From an uncultured Odoribacter sp. (GTDB lineage: Bacteria; Bacteroidota; Bacteroidia; Bacteroidales; Marinifilaceae), in the NCBI GenBank assembly GCA_900541415.1, contig UQJP01000030.1, forward strand, positions 1 to 44,294: a stretch of 44,294 bases of DNA, given 5' to 3'. Below the pieces are notes generated by a model. That model made no database searches and had not been told where the DNA came from. It saw only the letters and a list, made by a program, of their open reading frames with translations. The position numbers were made by a program, and so were the translations under genes. Positions 8,922-17,506 of the stretch are shown here, one piece after another (the first letter of the stretch is position 1; each line of letters starts with the position of its first letter).

Positions 8922-9836
8922 ATGTTTAATTTAATAAGTGTTGTCGGGCCAACGGCAAGTGGAAAAACAGCTTTGGCTGTCAGGTTGGCTGCCGGATTGG
9001 GAGGAGAAGTGATCAGCGCCGATTCCCGCCAGATTTACCGGGGAATGGATATTGGAACCGGGAAGGACCTGGAAGAGTATTGCTGGGAAGGGCATCGGGT
9101 GCCTTACCATTTGATCGATATTGCGGAGGCCGGGGCAAAATACAATGTGTTCGAGTATCAGAACGATTTCCTGAAAGTGTGGGAGGATTGCCGGAAACGG
9201 GAGGTCTTTCCTGTTTTGTGTGGCGGAAGCGGTTTGTATGTGGAGGCTGTGCTGAAAGGATATAAATTGCTGGCTGTGCCTGTCAACGAGGAGTTAAGGG
9301 CATCTTTGGAAGGATTGACGCTACCGGAATTGACGCAACGCCTGGCCACTTATAAAAAATTGCATAATACGACGGATGTCGATACTGTGAAGCGGGCCGT
9401 CCGGGCGATTGAAATTGAAGAGTATTACCTGACACATCCCTATGAAGAAAAAGATTTTCCGGAACTCCGTTCCCTGACTGTGGGGGTGGATGTGAGCAGG
9501 GAGGTTCGCCGGGAACGGATAACGGCCCGTTTGCATGCCCGTTTGCAACAGGGCATGGTGGAAGAGGTGAAACGCTTGCTCGATAGCGGAATAAAGCCGG
9601 AGGATTTGATTTATTACGGACTGGAATATAAGTATCTGACTTTATACCTGACCGGGGAACTGGGGTATGAGGAGATGGTTGAAAAGCTGAATGTGGCTAT
9701 TCATCAGTTTGCTAAACGGCAAATGACGTGGTTTCGGAAGATGGAACGCGACGGATTCCATATTCATTGGCTGGACGCTGCTTTGGATTTGGATGAAAAA
9801 GTGGCGAAAGTCCGGGAATGGATGAAAGAGAAATAA
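8922..9836 (+). CDS. miaA: tRNA dimethylallyltransferase
   Basis: This 304-residue enzyme adds an isopentenyl group to A37 of tRNAs reading UNN codons. It has the P-loop GPTASGKT at residues 9-16, then the conserved ISADSRQIYRGMDIGTGK, HLIDI, CGGSGLY and the C-terminal region KRQMTWFRK. Length and motif order are those of complete MiaA. It is transcribed alone, and its stop lies three bases from the end of the convergent HEAT-protein gene with no obvious terminator between them. Confidence 0.97.
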   Translation: MFNLISVVGPTASGKTALAVRLAAGLGGEVISADSRQIYRGMDIGTGKDLEEYCWEGHRVPYHLIDIAEAGAKYNVFEYQNDFLKVWEDCRKREVFPVLCGGSGLYVEAVLKGYKLLAVPVNEELRASLEGLTLPELTQRLATYKKLHNTTDVDTVKRAVRAIEIEEYYLTHPYEEKDFPELRSLTVGVDVSREVRRERITARLHARLQQGMVEEVKRLLDSGIKPEDLIYYGLEYKYLTLYLTGELGYEEMVEKLNVAIHQFAKRQMTWFRKMERDGFHIHWLDAALDLDEKVAKVREWMKEK

Positions 9837-9839
9837 GGT

Positions 9840-10337
9840 TTATTCCTCTTCCTGTTCCATTTCTTCTATAATGTTTTCTATCAGAAATTGTTTGTCTGCG
9901 GGTATTTGCCCGAAAAAGGCATGTAACTGCCGATGCTGTTCCTCTGTCAGATTGTGAACAAAGTTCTCGATGAGAGTGGAGGCTTCAAAAGCTGCGACAA
10001 ATTCATCGTTCAAAAGAATATCCGTAAATAAATCCAGATGTCCGGAGTAGTCCAGGGAAGATTCCCAGGCGATACGTAGCAGAATGGCTTTTACATGAGG
10101 ATTTTTTTCCTGCCGGATTCGTTCCAACAATACATCACGAAAACCGCTATCCTTGACATCCGCCAGTAGTCCCACGATTTCCGAAACGACGTGCACTTCG
10201 GGCTGGCTGCTTAAAATATCCAGAAGGGGGACAATAATGGTGTTGTCTCCGTTTTCTTTAATTTCCCTGATCGCTTCTTCCACCGCTTCCGGATTGCTTG
10301 TGTTGATTTTTCTTAGCAGTTCGTCTTTGTTTTCCAT
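9840..10337 (-). CDS. HEAT-repeat-like protein
   Basis: The 165-residue soluble protein is built of alpha-helical pairs resembling HEAT repeats (EAVEEAIREIKENGDNTI, LLDILSSQPEVHVVSEIVG, NPHVKAILLRIAWESS), ending in a very acidic tail (EEMEQEEE). No enzyme motif is visible. Such proteins act as protein-binding scaffolds; the partner is unknown. It lies between miaA (convergent) and xerD (same strand, separated by the xerD terminator), so it has its own promoter. Confidence 0.75.
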   Translation of the reverse strand: MENKDELLRKINTSNPEAVEEAIREIKENGDNTIIVPLLDILSSQPEVHVVSEIVGLLADVKDSGFRDVLLERIRQEKNPHVKAILLRIAWESSLDYSGHLDLFTDILLNDEFVAAFEASTLIENFVHNLTEEQHRQLHAFFGQIPADKQFLIENIIEEMEQEEE

Positions 10338-10368
10338 GCTTTTCCCCTTTTTTGAATGACACGAAGGT

Positions 10369-10397
10369 AAAAAAAAAGAGCGTTATAAACGCTCTTT
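10369..10397 (-). terminator. Terminator after xerD
   Basis: Perfect 9-bp stem (10376-10384 with 10388-10396) with a three-base loop. Read leftward the stem is followed by a long run of T (plus-strand A run ending at 10377), so it terminates xerD just before the HEAT gene. Confidence 0.85.
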
Positions 10398-10402
10398 TGG
10401 TT

Positions 10403-11317
10403 TTAGTTTTTTCCCTCTTGTGAACGAGGGTGGAATTTAGTGATCGTATCTTTCAGATAATGATCATCCAAATGAGTGTAAATCTCGGTAGTCAGGATCG
10501 ATTCGTGTCCCAGCATATCCTGTACGGCACGTAAGTCTGCTCCTCCGCTAACTAAGTGAGAAGCGAAAGAGTGGCGGAAGGTATGTGGTGATACATTCTT
10601 TTTAATTCCGGCTCTTTCTGACAAGTGCTTGATGATGTTGAACACCATAACCCTTGATAAAGCTGTTCCCCTCTTGTTTAAGAAAAGAATATCCTTACAT
10701 TCTTCTGTGATATCTAAATAATCCCTGTAAACTTTCAGGTATCGTTTGATCTCAACTTTAGCATTCCGGCTCAATGGAATGATTCGTTCCTTGTTGCCTT
10801 TACCTTCGATTTTGATCGTTCCCTGACGGAAATTGATATTCGATAATTTAATGCCGATCAGTTCGGAAACACGAAGTCCGCAAGAATATAGCATCTCGAT
10901 GATAGCTTTGTTGCGCTGTCCTTCCGGTTTATACATTTCTACGGCATTCAGAATAGAATCGATTTCTTCGATCGTCAGAATGTTAGGCAGTTTTCTACCG
11001 ATTTTCGGTGCTTCTAATAATTCAGTTGGGTTTTCCGACAGAATACCGTCGAAAACCAAAAATTTGAAAAAAGACCTGATACTGGAGATACATCTGGCCT
11101 GTGTCCGGTTTGTTACACCCAGATCACTGACATAAACTAAATATTCTTTCAGAATATCGTAAGTAACTCCATCTGGTTCTGTCACCTTGTGAAATTCAGC
11201 CGAGTATTTCGCGAGTTTATTAATATCGTTCAAATAGGCTTCAACTGAATTTGAGGAAAGTGATTTTTCCAGAATTAAAAAGGTCTTATAATTCTCAATA
11301 GCATTATCCCAAGTCAT
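10403..11317 (-). CDS. xerD: Tyrosine recombinase XerD (chromosome dimer resolution)
   Basis: The 304-residue protein has an N-terminal SAM-like core-binding domain (MTWDNAIENYKTFLILEKSLS) and a catalytic domain with all active residues in context: Arg in CGLRVSELIG, Lys in GKGNKERIIPL, HTFRHSFASHL, LGHESILTTEIYTHL with the nucleophilic Tyr. The length and the absence of an Arm-DNA-binding domain mark it as a housekeeping Xer protein rather than a mobile-element integrase. Divergent placement upstream of aroQ is the arrangement seen for xerD in Bacteroides. XerC versus XerD cannot be fully separated without alignment. Confidence 0.88.
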   Translation of the reverse strand: MTWDNAIENYKTFLILEKSLSSNSVEAYLNDINKLAKYSAEFHKVTEPDGVTYDILKEYLVYVSDLGVTNRTQARCISSIRSFFKFLVFDGILSENPTELLEAPKIGRKLPNILTIEEIDSILNAVEMYKPEGQRNKAIIEMLYSCGLRVSELIGIKLSNINFRQGTIKIEGKGNKERIIPLSRNAKVEIKRYLKVYRDYLDITEECKDILFLNKRGTALSRVMVFNIIKHLSERAGIKKNVSPHTFRHSFASHLVSGGADLRAVQDMLGHESILTTEIYTHLDDHYLKDTITKFHPRSQEGKN

Positions 11318-11582
11318 TGTTTTTTGATTTTACGTAAGTCAAATTCATTAATAATTATCACCACAAGGTTAATTGAAACTGAGCATAAAGATATATTATT
11401 TTTTTAATATCCAACTTACAATTTCCAAAGTTTAACAATGTTGTGTATACATATAATCAGCAAAAATTCATCAAATCCCTTTTGTGACGTGGAATATATG
11501 ATGTTTAAGGAAAAAAATATTTTATTAAATTGTGGATATAAATTTGGAAAATTAAGACGTATGAATACCCAAAAAAAATAAC

Positions 11583-11590
11583 TAATTTTG
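11583..11590 (+). promoter_or_regulatory. Candidate -7 promoter element for aroQ
   Basis: TAATTTTG fits TAnnTTTG, 21-24 bp before the aroQ start codons, in the 294-bp AT-rich spacer between divergent xerD and aroQ. No good -33 TTTG box is present. Confidence 0.35.
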
Positions 11591-11611
11591 TTCAGCAAGT
11601 TTTTTATATAA

Positions 11612-12040
11612 ATGATGAAAATGCGAGTATTGATAATAAACGGTCCTAACCTGAACCTTTTGGGGATTCGGGAGCCGGAGGTCTATGGAAAAGAGACCTT
11701 TACGGATTACCTGGAGAAATTGAAAGCCAAATATCCGGCAGTGGATATTTCTTACTACCAATCGAACATCGAAGGCGAGCTGATCGACAAGATTCACGAA
11801 GTTGGTTTTAGCTACGACGGGATTATTTTAAACGCCGGAGCCTACACTCATACGTCGATCGCTATTGCCGATGCTATTTCGGGGGTGACGACTCCGGTGA
11901 TTGAAGTGCATATCTCTAATACGGCCCGCCGGGAGGCTTTCAGGCATGTGTCTTTCCTCACTGCGGTTTGCCGGGGGGTGATTTTGGGATTCGGTTTGAA
12001 GTCTTACGAATTGGCCTTGCAGGCCTTTCTGGAAAACTGA
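11612..12040 (+). CDS. aroQ: 3-dehydroquinate dehydratase, type II
   Basis: The 142-residue protein is a standard type II dehydroquinase, third step of the shikimate pathway. Motifs are LIINGPNLNLLGIREPEVYG at the N-terminus, YYQSNIEGELIDKIHE, LNAGAYTHTSIAIADAI, and EVHISNTARREAFRHVS with the catalytic His. Starts at 11612 or 11621 (MRVLII) are both possible; the second is closer to the family N-terminus. Followed by pyk after 106 bp on the same strand. Confidence 0.95.
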   Translation: MMKMRVLIINGPNLNLLGIREPEVYGKETFTDYLEKLKAKYPAVDISYYQSNIEGELIDKIHEVGFSYDGIILNAGAYTHTSIAIADAISGVTTPVIEVHISNTARREAFRHVSFLTAVCRGVILGFGLKSYELALQAFLEN

Positions 12041-12146
12041 GCGGATTCCGGAGATTAAAAAGAAAAATGGCAGGTAGGTGAAACTCTTTTGTTAAAAATG
12101 AGTATCAGGATAAGAGTGCCTGACTGCAAACAATAATATTGAATTT

Positions 12147-13547
12147 ATGAAAAGGACAAAAATTGTAGCAACTATTTCGGACAGAAGGTGTGAAGTCGGT
12201 TTTTTAAAGGAATTGCATGAAGCCGGGATGAATGTTGTGCGGTTGAATACGGCTCATCAGACATTGGATGAAGCGATGAAAGTGGTAAGGAATGTCCGCG
12301 CCGTTTCGGATAAAATAGCTTTATTGATCGATACGAAAGGACCTGAAATAAGAACCCGTATGGTGGAAGTTCCGGTGAGGGTTGAAAAGGGAGAAATGAT
12401 CTATATGAGTGGGAACCTGAGCGCAACCAGCGATAAAAAACTGGTGCATGTTTCTTATGAAAATTTTGCCAGGGATATAAATATCGGGGCAAAAATCTTG
12501 ATCGACGACGGAGAGGTGGAATTGGTGGTACGCGACAAGAAAGGGGATATGCTGGAATTGGTGGCTTCGAATCCGGGGGATATTAAAGACAAAAAGAGTA
12601 TCAATGTTCCCGGTGTGAATATTCATTTGGAATCACTTAGCGATAAGGATAGGATATTCATTGAATTTGCCATAGAGAACAAGCTCGATTTTATCGCCCA
12701 TTCTTTTGTGCGGAACAAGGAGGATGTTATTGAAATCCAAAAGATACTGGATGAACATAATAGCAAGATTAAAATCATTGCTAAAATTGAAAACCAGGAA
12801 GGTGTAGACCATATCGACGAAATTCTCGACCATGTTTATGGGATTATGGTGGCGCGGGGTGACCTGGCTATCGAGATCGATGCGGAAAAAATACCGAGGA
12901 TACAGCGTTATATCGTCAGTAAGTGCATCGAGAGTAAAAAGCCCGTGATCGTGGCCACCCAGATGCTCCATACCATGATAGACCATCCCCGTCCAACCCG
13001 GGCGGAAGTGAGCGATATTGCCAATGCCATATTCAGCGGAACCGATGCGATTATGCTGAGCGGGGAAACGGCCTATGGGGATTACCCGGTGGAAGCCGTG
13101 AAGGTGATGACCAAGGTGGCGGAAGCGAACGAATCGACCACCCCGCCTGACTCCGGACGAAACCTGGTGCGTATCAATAATGAGGTGACTGCGGCTTTGG
13201 CGCGTGTGGCGGTGAGAATGACTACGATGCTGCCTATCAAAGCGATCGTCGTAGACACGCTTTCCGGACGTACTGCCCGTTATCTGTCGGCATTCCGGGC
13301 TGCATTGCCTGTATATGCCCGTTGCTATGATAAAGAGGTGATGAGGGAATTGGCCTTGTCGTTCGGTATCCGTCCCTATTATACGACCAAGCCTACTTCG
13401 CGTGATGAATTTATGCATGATCTGCCGCATGTGTTGCAGGAAAACGGCTATCAGGAAGGAGATCAATTCCTGGTGATCGGCGGGAGTTTCGGACAGGGCA
13501 GGGGAGCTTCCTTTCTGGAAGTATTTAAGATGCCGAAAGTGGATTAA
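12147..13547 (+). CDS. pyk: Pyruvate kinase
   Basis: The 466-residue enzyme converts PEP and ADP to pyruvate and ATP. It contains RTKIVATISDRR at the N-terminus, the active-site IDTKGPEIRT, the B domain, IIAKIENQEGVDHIDEI, MVARGDLAIEI, and the helix VIVATQMLHTMIDHPRPTRA, followed by NAIFSGTDAIMLSGETAYG. The C-terminal regulatory domain is present and ends normally. The usual MLESM is MLHTM here. A terminator lies 29 bp after the stop. Confidence 0.96.
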   Translation: MKRTKIVATISDRRCEVGFLKELHEAGMNVVRLNTAHQTLDEAMKVVRNVRAVSDKIALLIDTKGPEIRTRMVEVPVRVEKGEMIYMSGNLSATSDKKLVHVSYENFARDINIGAKILIDDGEVELVVRDKKGDMLELVASNPGDIKDKKSINVPGVNIHLESLSDKDRIFIEFAIENKLDFIAHSFVRNKEDVIEIQKILDEHNSKIKIIAKIENQEGVDHIDEILDHVYGIMVARGDLAIEIDAEKIPRIQRYIVSKCIESKKPVIVATQMLHTMIDHPRPTRAEVSDIANAIFSGTDAIMLSGETAYGDYPVEAVKVMTKVAEANESTTPPDSGRNLVRINNEVTAALARVAVRMTTMLPIKAIVVDTLSGRTARYLSAFRAALPVYARCYDKEVMRELALSFGIRPYYTTKPTSRDEFMHDLPHVLQENGYQEGDQFLVIGGSFGQGRGASFLEVFKMPKVD

Positions 13548-13575
13548 AAGTAAGCGGATTTCTCCATGAATATAG

Positions 13576-13606
13576 TAAAGGTATCACTTTTGGTGATACC
13601 TTTATT
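13576..13606 (+). terminator. Terminator after pyk, inside the nominal 5' end of the MFS reading frame
   Basis: A 12-bp stem (13576-13587 with 13593-13604), loop TTTTG, then TTTATT. Since it overlaps the first codons of the longest downstream frame, it argues that the MFS protein starts later, at 13629. Confidence 0.8.
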
Positions 13607-13628
13607 GTTCACCAAACAGAATGAATTT

Positions 13629-14777
13629 ATGGGTAAAAAAGGCATAAATTTTTTATTGGTATCGCCTGTGATGTTCGGTTTCTTTATCATGGGGTTTGTC
13701 GATATGGCAGGCATAGCTACCAGTTATGTGAAACAGGATTTTAACCTGAACGATGCCACTTCCAGCCTGGTGCCGATGCTGGCGTTCCTGTGGTTTCTGG
13801 TGTTTGCTGTCCCGACGGGTATTTTAATGGGAAAGATCGGGCGGAAAAATACGGCATTGCTGTCCCTGCTGATCACGGTGGCCGGGTTGGCTTTGCCTCT
13901 GATCGACTACAATTTTGTGATCGTGTTGCTGGCCTTTGCTTTGCTGGGTATTGGAAATACGGTGTCGCAAATTTCTTTTAATCCCTTGTTGACGAATGTG
14001 ATTTCCAGTGAAAAGCTGACCAGTGCCCTTACTTTCGGGCAATTTACCCGCTCGGTGGCTTCATTTTTGGGCCCGGTTATCGCTGGGGTGGTCGCTTCTT
14101 ATTTTAACGATTGGAAGCTGATTTTCTGGGTATATGCTTTTGTTTCCCTGCTGTCTTTTGCCTGGCTTTTCTTTACGGCCATACCCAAAGAGGCCAGGGA
14201 GGAAAAGCCGATCTCCTGGAACTCGACTTTTTCTTTATTCAAAGAAGGATATATCTTAGCCTGTTTTTTAGGAATCCTGTTTTTTGTGGGAATAGACGTC
14301 GGGTTAAACACCTATATACCAAAGTTTTTAATGGAAAAAACAGGGCTTCCCCTGGATCGCGCCGGATTCGGTACAAGCCTGTATTTTGCCGCCCGTATGC
14401 TGGGCTCTTTTGTCGGTTCTTTCTTGTTGCTCCGGGTAGCTGCCTTAAAATTTTTAAGATGGAGCTTGGTGGTATTGGTTATTGCCTTTGGCTTGCTTTT
14501 ATTTATGGAAGGAATTTGGGTATTGGGCTGCCTGATCTTTATATTGGGATTGATGTGCGCCAATATTTTCTCCATTGTATTGGCTTTGGCTCTTCATCAC
14601 CGTCCCGAACGGGCTAACGAAGTTTCGGCATTGGTGTTGATGGGAGTGGCAGGAGGTGCCATTTCTACCCCGGTGATGGGAATGGTGGCAGATTATGCAG
14701 GTCAGACGGCAGGGTTAGCAGTTTTGTGGATTTGTATTCTCTATTTGCTGGTATTCTCCTATCGACTTAAAAATTAG
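13629..14777 (+). CDS. MFS transporter
   Basis: I choose the ATG at 13629 (MGKKGINFLLVSPVMFGFF) over 13566, because the pyk terminator hairpin occupies 13576-13606. The resulting 382-residue protein has about 12 membrane segments in two halves and the MFS loop signature ILMGKIGRKNTALL between segments 2 and 3. Substrate is not identifiable from sequence; FucP-type sugar permeases are similar in length. It stands alone between pyk and an outer-membrane protein gene. Confidence 0.85.
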   Translation: MGKKGINFLLVSPVMFGFFIMGFVDMAGIATSYVKQDFNLNDATSSLVPMLAFLWFLVFAVPTGILMGKIGRKNTALLSLLITVAGLALPLIDYNFVIVLLAFALLGIGNTVSQISFNPLLTNVISSEKLTSALTFGQFTRSVASFLGPVIAGVVASYFNDWKLIFWVYAFVSLLSFAWLFFTAIPKEAREEKPISWNSTFSLFKEGYILACFLGILFFVGIDVGLNTYIPKFLMEKTGLPLDRAGFGTSLYFAARMLGSFVGSFLLLRVAALKFLRWSLVVLVIAFGLLLFMEGIWVLGCLIFILGLMCANIFSIVLALALHHRPERANEVSALVLMGVAGGAISTPVMGMVADYAGQTAGLAVLWICILYLLVFSYRLKN

Positions 14778-14908
14778 GTAAATCCGAAAAGTGGAATCTT
14801 TTTGTTCGGAGGTTGCGTAAACCCAAAAATGAAAATACAGAGCGATACGATGATATTTTAGCACGATTTTTGTAGAAAAAAATTAAATAACTTAAATTAA
14901 AAAGAGAG

Positions 14909-15496
14909 ATGAAAAAATTATTCTTAGCGATTATTGCATGCGTATGTGTTACGGCTGCACAGGCACAAACCGAAATCACGATCGGACCGAAATTAGGTTG
15001 GAATATCACCAATATTTCAAACATTTCAGATTCAAAGAATAAGATGAGTGTGAGCGTAGGAGGATTTGCCGAATTCAAATTCAACGATTACGTTGCATTG
15101 CAGCCGGAGTTGCTTTATTCCCGTCAGGGATACCGTTTGAAGGACGGAGATGTGAAAACTAAGGTGAGAGTGAATTATTTGAATATCCCGATTTTGGCGA
15201 AATTATATGTATTGGAAGGTTTAAGCGTGGATTTGGGACCGCAGCTGGGATTTGCCCTGAATGCAAAAAGCAAATCAAAAGTCGGTGGAACGACAGTAAA
15301 ACATAAGATCACAAATTTCAACACCTGTGATGTGAGCTTTGCTGTGGGCTTATCGTATGAATACGAAGAATTTATGGTTTCAGCCCGTTATAATATCGGT
15401 TTGACCAATGTTTTCGATAAAGACGATGTCGGAGGAAATAATAAGAATCATGTATTTCAGTTATCGGTAGGCTATCGGTTTGGTGACTTATTCTAA
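14909..15496 (+). CDS. Small outer-membrane beta-barrel protein (PorT/OMP_b-brl type)
   Basis: The 195-residue protein has a typical signal peptide (KKLFLAIIACVCVTAAQAQ) followed by alternating amphipathic strands: TEITIGPKLGWNIT, VSVGGFAEFKFNDYVALQPE, DLGPQLGFALNAKS and a C-terminal strand VFQLSVGYRFGDLF ending in Phe, as expected for insertion by BAM. It matches the porin-like OMP_b-brl_2 pattern of Bacteroidetes. The specific function is unknown; such barrels are often stress or adhesion-related. A palindromic terminator follows at once. Confidence 0.85.
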   Translation: MKKLFLAIIACVCVTAAQAQTEITIGPKLGWNITNISNISDSKNKMSVSVGGFAEFKFNDYVALQPELLYSRQGYRLKDGDVKTKVRVNYLNIPILAKLYVLEGLSVDLGPQLGFALNAKSKSKVGGTTVKHKITNFNTCDVSFAVGLSYEYEEFMVSARYNIGLTNVFDKDDVGGNNKNHVFQLSVGYRFGDLF

Positions 15497-15520
15497 ACTG
15501 AAGGTTATAAAGGTTTTATT

Positions 15521-15553
15521 AAAAACTCCCGGAACATGTTCCGGGAGTTTTTA
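15521..15553. terminator. Bidirectional terminator between the barrel gene and mscL
   Basis: Perfect palindrome AAAAACTCCCGGAACA (15521-15536) with its complement (15537-15552), flanked by A and T tracts on both sides. It ends two convergent genes. Confidence 0.88.
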
Positions 15554-15569
15554 TTTATGGTTTTTACTT

Positions 15570-16001
15570 CTATTTCTTTTGTGCTTTCAGCAGATCCCTG
15601 ATTTCTGTCAATAATTCCTCTTCTTTTGTCGGTGCGGGTGGGGCTGCCGGTGTTGCGGCTGTTTCCTCTTTGTGTTTCAGGCTATTGATCATCTTGATAA
15701 ACAGGAAAATCGAAAAGGCGATGATCAGAAAGTCTAACGTTGTGCCGATAAAATTCCCGTAATTGATCGAAACCGCTTCTGTCATTTTACCCGTAGCTTC
15801 GTCCAGGTGGGCGTGTTTTAAGATGATTTTCAGGTTATCGAACCTTACACCTCCTATCAGTAAACCGATAGGGGGCATAATAATATCGCTAACCACAGAG
15901 GATACGATCTTGCCGAAAGCACCTCCGATGATGATACCTACCGCCATGTCCACTACATTACCTTTCATGGCGAAAGTCTTGAATTCCTGTATAAAGCTCA
16001 T
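15570..16001 (-). CDS. mscL: Large-conductance mechanosensitive channel
   Basis: The 143-residue protein shows the MscL signature at the N-terminus (FIQEFKTFAMKGNVVDMAVG, GIIIGGAFGKIVSSVVSDII, MPPIGLLIGG), the periplasmic loop and a second membrane helix (GTTLDFLIIAFSIFLFI), then a C-terminal helix ending in LLTEIRDLLKAQ. It opens on membrane stretch in osmotic downshock. It starts 18 bp after the RND adaptor stop, so the two are probably cotranscribed. Confidence 0.96.
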   Translation of the reverse strand: MSFIQEFKTFAMKGNVVDMAVGIIIGGAFGKIVSSVVSDIIMPPIGLLIGGVRFDNLKIILKHAHLDEATGKMTEAVSINYGNFIGTTLDFLIIAFSIFLFIKMINSLKHKEETAATPAAPPAPTKEEELLTEIRDLLKAQKK

Positions 16002-16019
16002 AATTCTAATGGTATTAGT

Positions 16020-17054
16020 TTATTGTAATATAGTTACTTTTTGATTGTCCTTTAGTGCCTGTACGCCTGCCGTTACAATGATATTATCGCTATGCAGGCC
16101 TGTTTTGGCAAGGGCTTCCTGCTCGAAACGGATGGTAGTTACCGCCTGTTTTTTCACCGTCGAGGAATGAGGGTCGACAATCCATACAAATTCTTGTTCC
16201 CCTTCCCGGAATAAAGCGCTTGCCGGAATGATAAAGTTGTCTAAAACCGTATTTTGAATCCGGAATGTTATTTTGCAGGAAAAACCCGGAAATACGTTGT
16301 CCCGGTATGCCATGAATCCTTTGTCGGTGATTTTCAGGGTGATCGGAATGCCGAAACCATTGGATGAATAGATATATTCCTTTATATCCGAAGTAAACAG
16401 CTTCCCTTTTTGGGAGTCGAATTCCACATAGATGGTTTTAGGCATCTTCAGGAGTTCGATACTCGTTTCCGGAAGCACGAAAGAAATTTCAATATTGTCC
16501 GGGTTTACCAGCTTCGCAATAGATTGTCCCACCATCACTTCTTCATGGTTGGCAACATATTTTTTTACGATAATACCGTCGAACGGGGCGATTAAACGTG
16601 TGTAATCCAGGGTGCTGCGTGCTATGTCTACGGCAGATCCGGCACGGATATAGTCCGCCTGCGCAATTTCGACGTTTTGGGTGGCCGTTGCGTTAGCTTT
16701 TAATAAACGCTCATTTCTTTCATAAATCGATTTTGCTGCGTTATAATTGCTGGCGGCTGCATTGTACTGCTGTTGATAGTCATAAGGGTCAATGCTGGCG
16801 ATTAAATGCCCTTGCTTCACTTTTTGTCCTTCTTCCACATTTAGTTCTGTCAGCGTTCCCGAAACTTTGAAGGCCAGAACACTAAATTCGGTGGCCTCAA
16901 CCACTCCTGTGTATTGACGGTCGATTGTTCCTAAGGCTTTTACCTGGGCCACCCTGACGGGACGTGGCTTTAGGGGAGCTGAACTTTCTTTTTGAGGCTG
17001 GCAGGCAGAGAAAAAGAAAAGAAATAGTATGGAAAAGAAGATCGTAGAATGCAT
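16020..17054 (-). CDS. RND-type efflux periplasmic adaptor (membrane fusion protein), lipoprotein
   Basis: The 344-residue protein begins with a lipoprotein signal (FFSILFLFFFSAC, lipobox Cys18). It has the MFP architecture: beta-barrel and lipoyl half-motifs (VVEATEFSVLAFKVSGTLTELNVEEGQKVKQG... LIAPFDGIIVKKYVANHEEVMVGQ) around a short alpha-hairpin (YNAAKSIYERNERLLKANATATQNVE). MFPs link an inner-membrane RND pump to an outer-membrane channel. No pump or TolC-like gene lies next to it; mscL is downstream and a 452-bp spacer is upstream. It must work with a pump encoded elsewhere or be a leftover. Confidence 0.88.
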   Translation of the reverse strand: MHSTIFFSILFLFFFSACQPQKESSAPLKPRPVRVAQVKALGTIDRQYTGVVEATEFSVLAFKVSGTLTELNVEEGQKVKQGHLIASIDPYDYQQQYNAAASNYNAAKSIYERNERLLKANATATQNVEIAQADYIRAGSAVDIARSTLDYTRLIAPFDGIIVKKYVANHEEVMVGQSIAKLVNPDNIEISFVLPETSIELLKMPKTIYVEFDSQKGKLFTSDIKEYIYSSNGFGIPITLKITDKGFMAYRDNVFPGFSCKITFRIQNTVLDNFIIPASALFREGEQEFVWIVDPHSSTVKKQAVTTIRFEQEALAKTGLHSDNIIVTAGVQALKDNQKVTILQ

Positions 17055-17506
17055 AGCAATGTTAATTTCTTTTCTTTTTTACGAAAAGAGACTAACCTGT
17101 GGTTACAAATTCCGGGTGAATATTCTAAATAAATGAATCGACACATATTTCATCGGGATTTTCAGCGTATTTGCATTATTTTGTAAATAACTATTAAAAT
17201 ATGTATCTGATAAGATTTTGCTACGATAAATCATTTAAAATGGGAATAATTTAATCCTATCCATTTCTTCCGTCCGACGTGTAAATTTAATTATGTTTTT
17301 TGTAAAAATCCCCTAAACAGCAAGTGTTAAATAAAAAATCGCTGGTTATCTGGATTTTTCTTTCAGGATGGAGATCTTTTACGGGAAAAGCAGAAAAATA
17401 TAGTGATTCCTATGAGATGGATGAAAAAGGAGGAGTGTTGTTTGTGAAAAAACTAAAATAAAGATTTTTATTCCTATTACATGATCTCGATAGGGGTGAT
17501 TTTAGT
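17055..17506. other. 452-bp spacer with one candidate micro-ORF
   Basis: AT-rich spacer between the RND adaptor and nucleotidyltransferase-like genes. The only coding-like feature I see is the 45-codon frame described at 17324-17461. No hairpin terminator or conserved promoter pair was found. Confidence 0.5.
17324..17461 (+). CDS. Possible 45-residue exported peptide or gene remnant
   Basis: A GTG-initiated frame encodes a basic start (VLNKK), a hydrophobic stretch (SLVIWIFLSGW) and a polar tail ending KGGVLFVKKLK. The pattern is like a short signal peptide plus tail, and the second half looks more protein-like than its surroundings. No ATG, no recognised homolog and no clear promoter, so it could be a degraded gene end or chance. 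Confidence 0.2.
   Translation: MLNKKSLVIWIFLSGWRSFTGKAEKYSDSYEMDEKGGVLFVKKLK

Noticed and set aside
13566..13628. Longer N-terminus for the MFS transporter
   Set aside because: These codons lie over the pyk terminator hairpin; the ATG at 13629 gives a normal MFS N-terminus.
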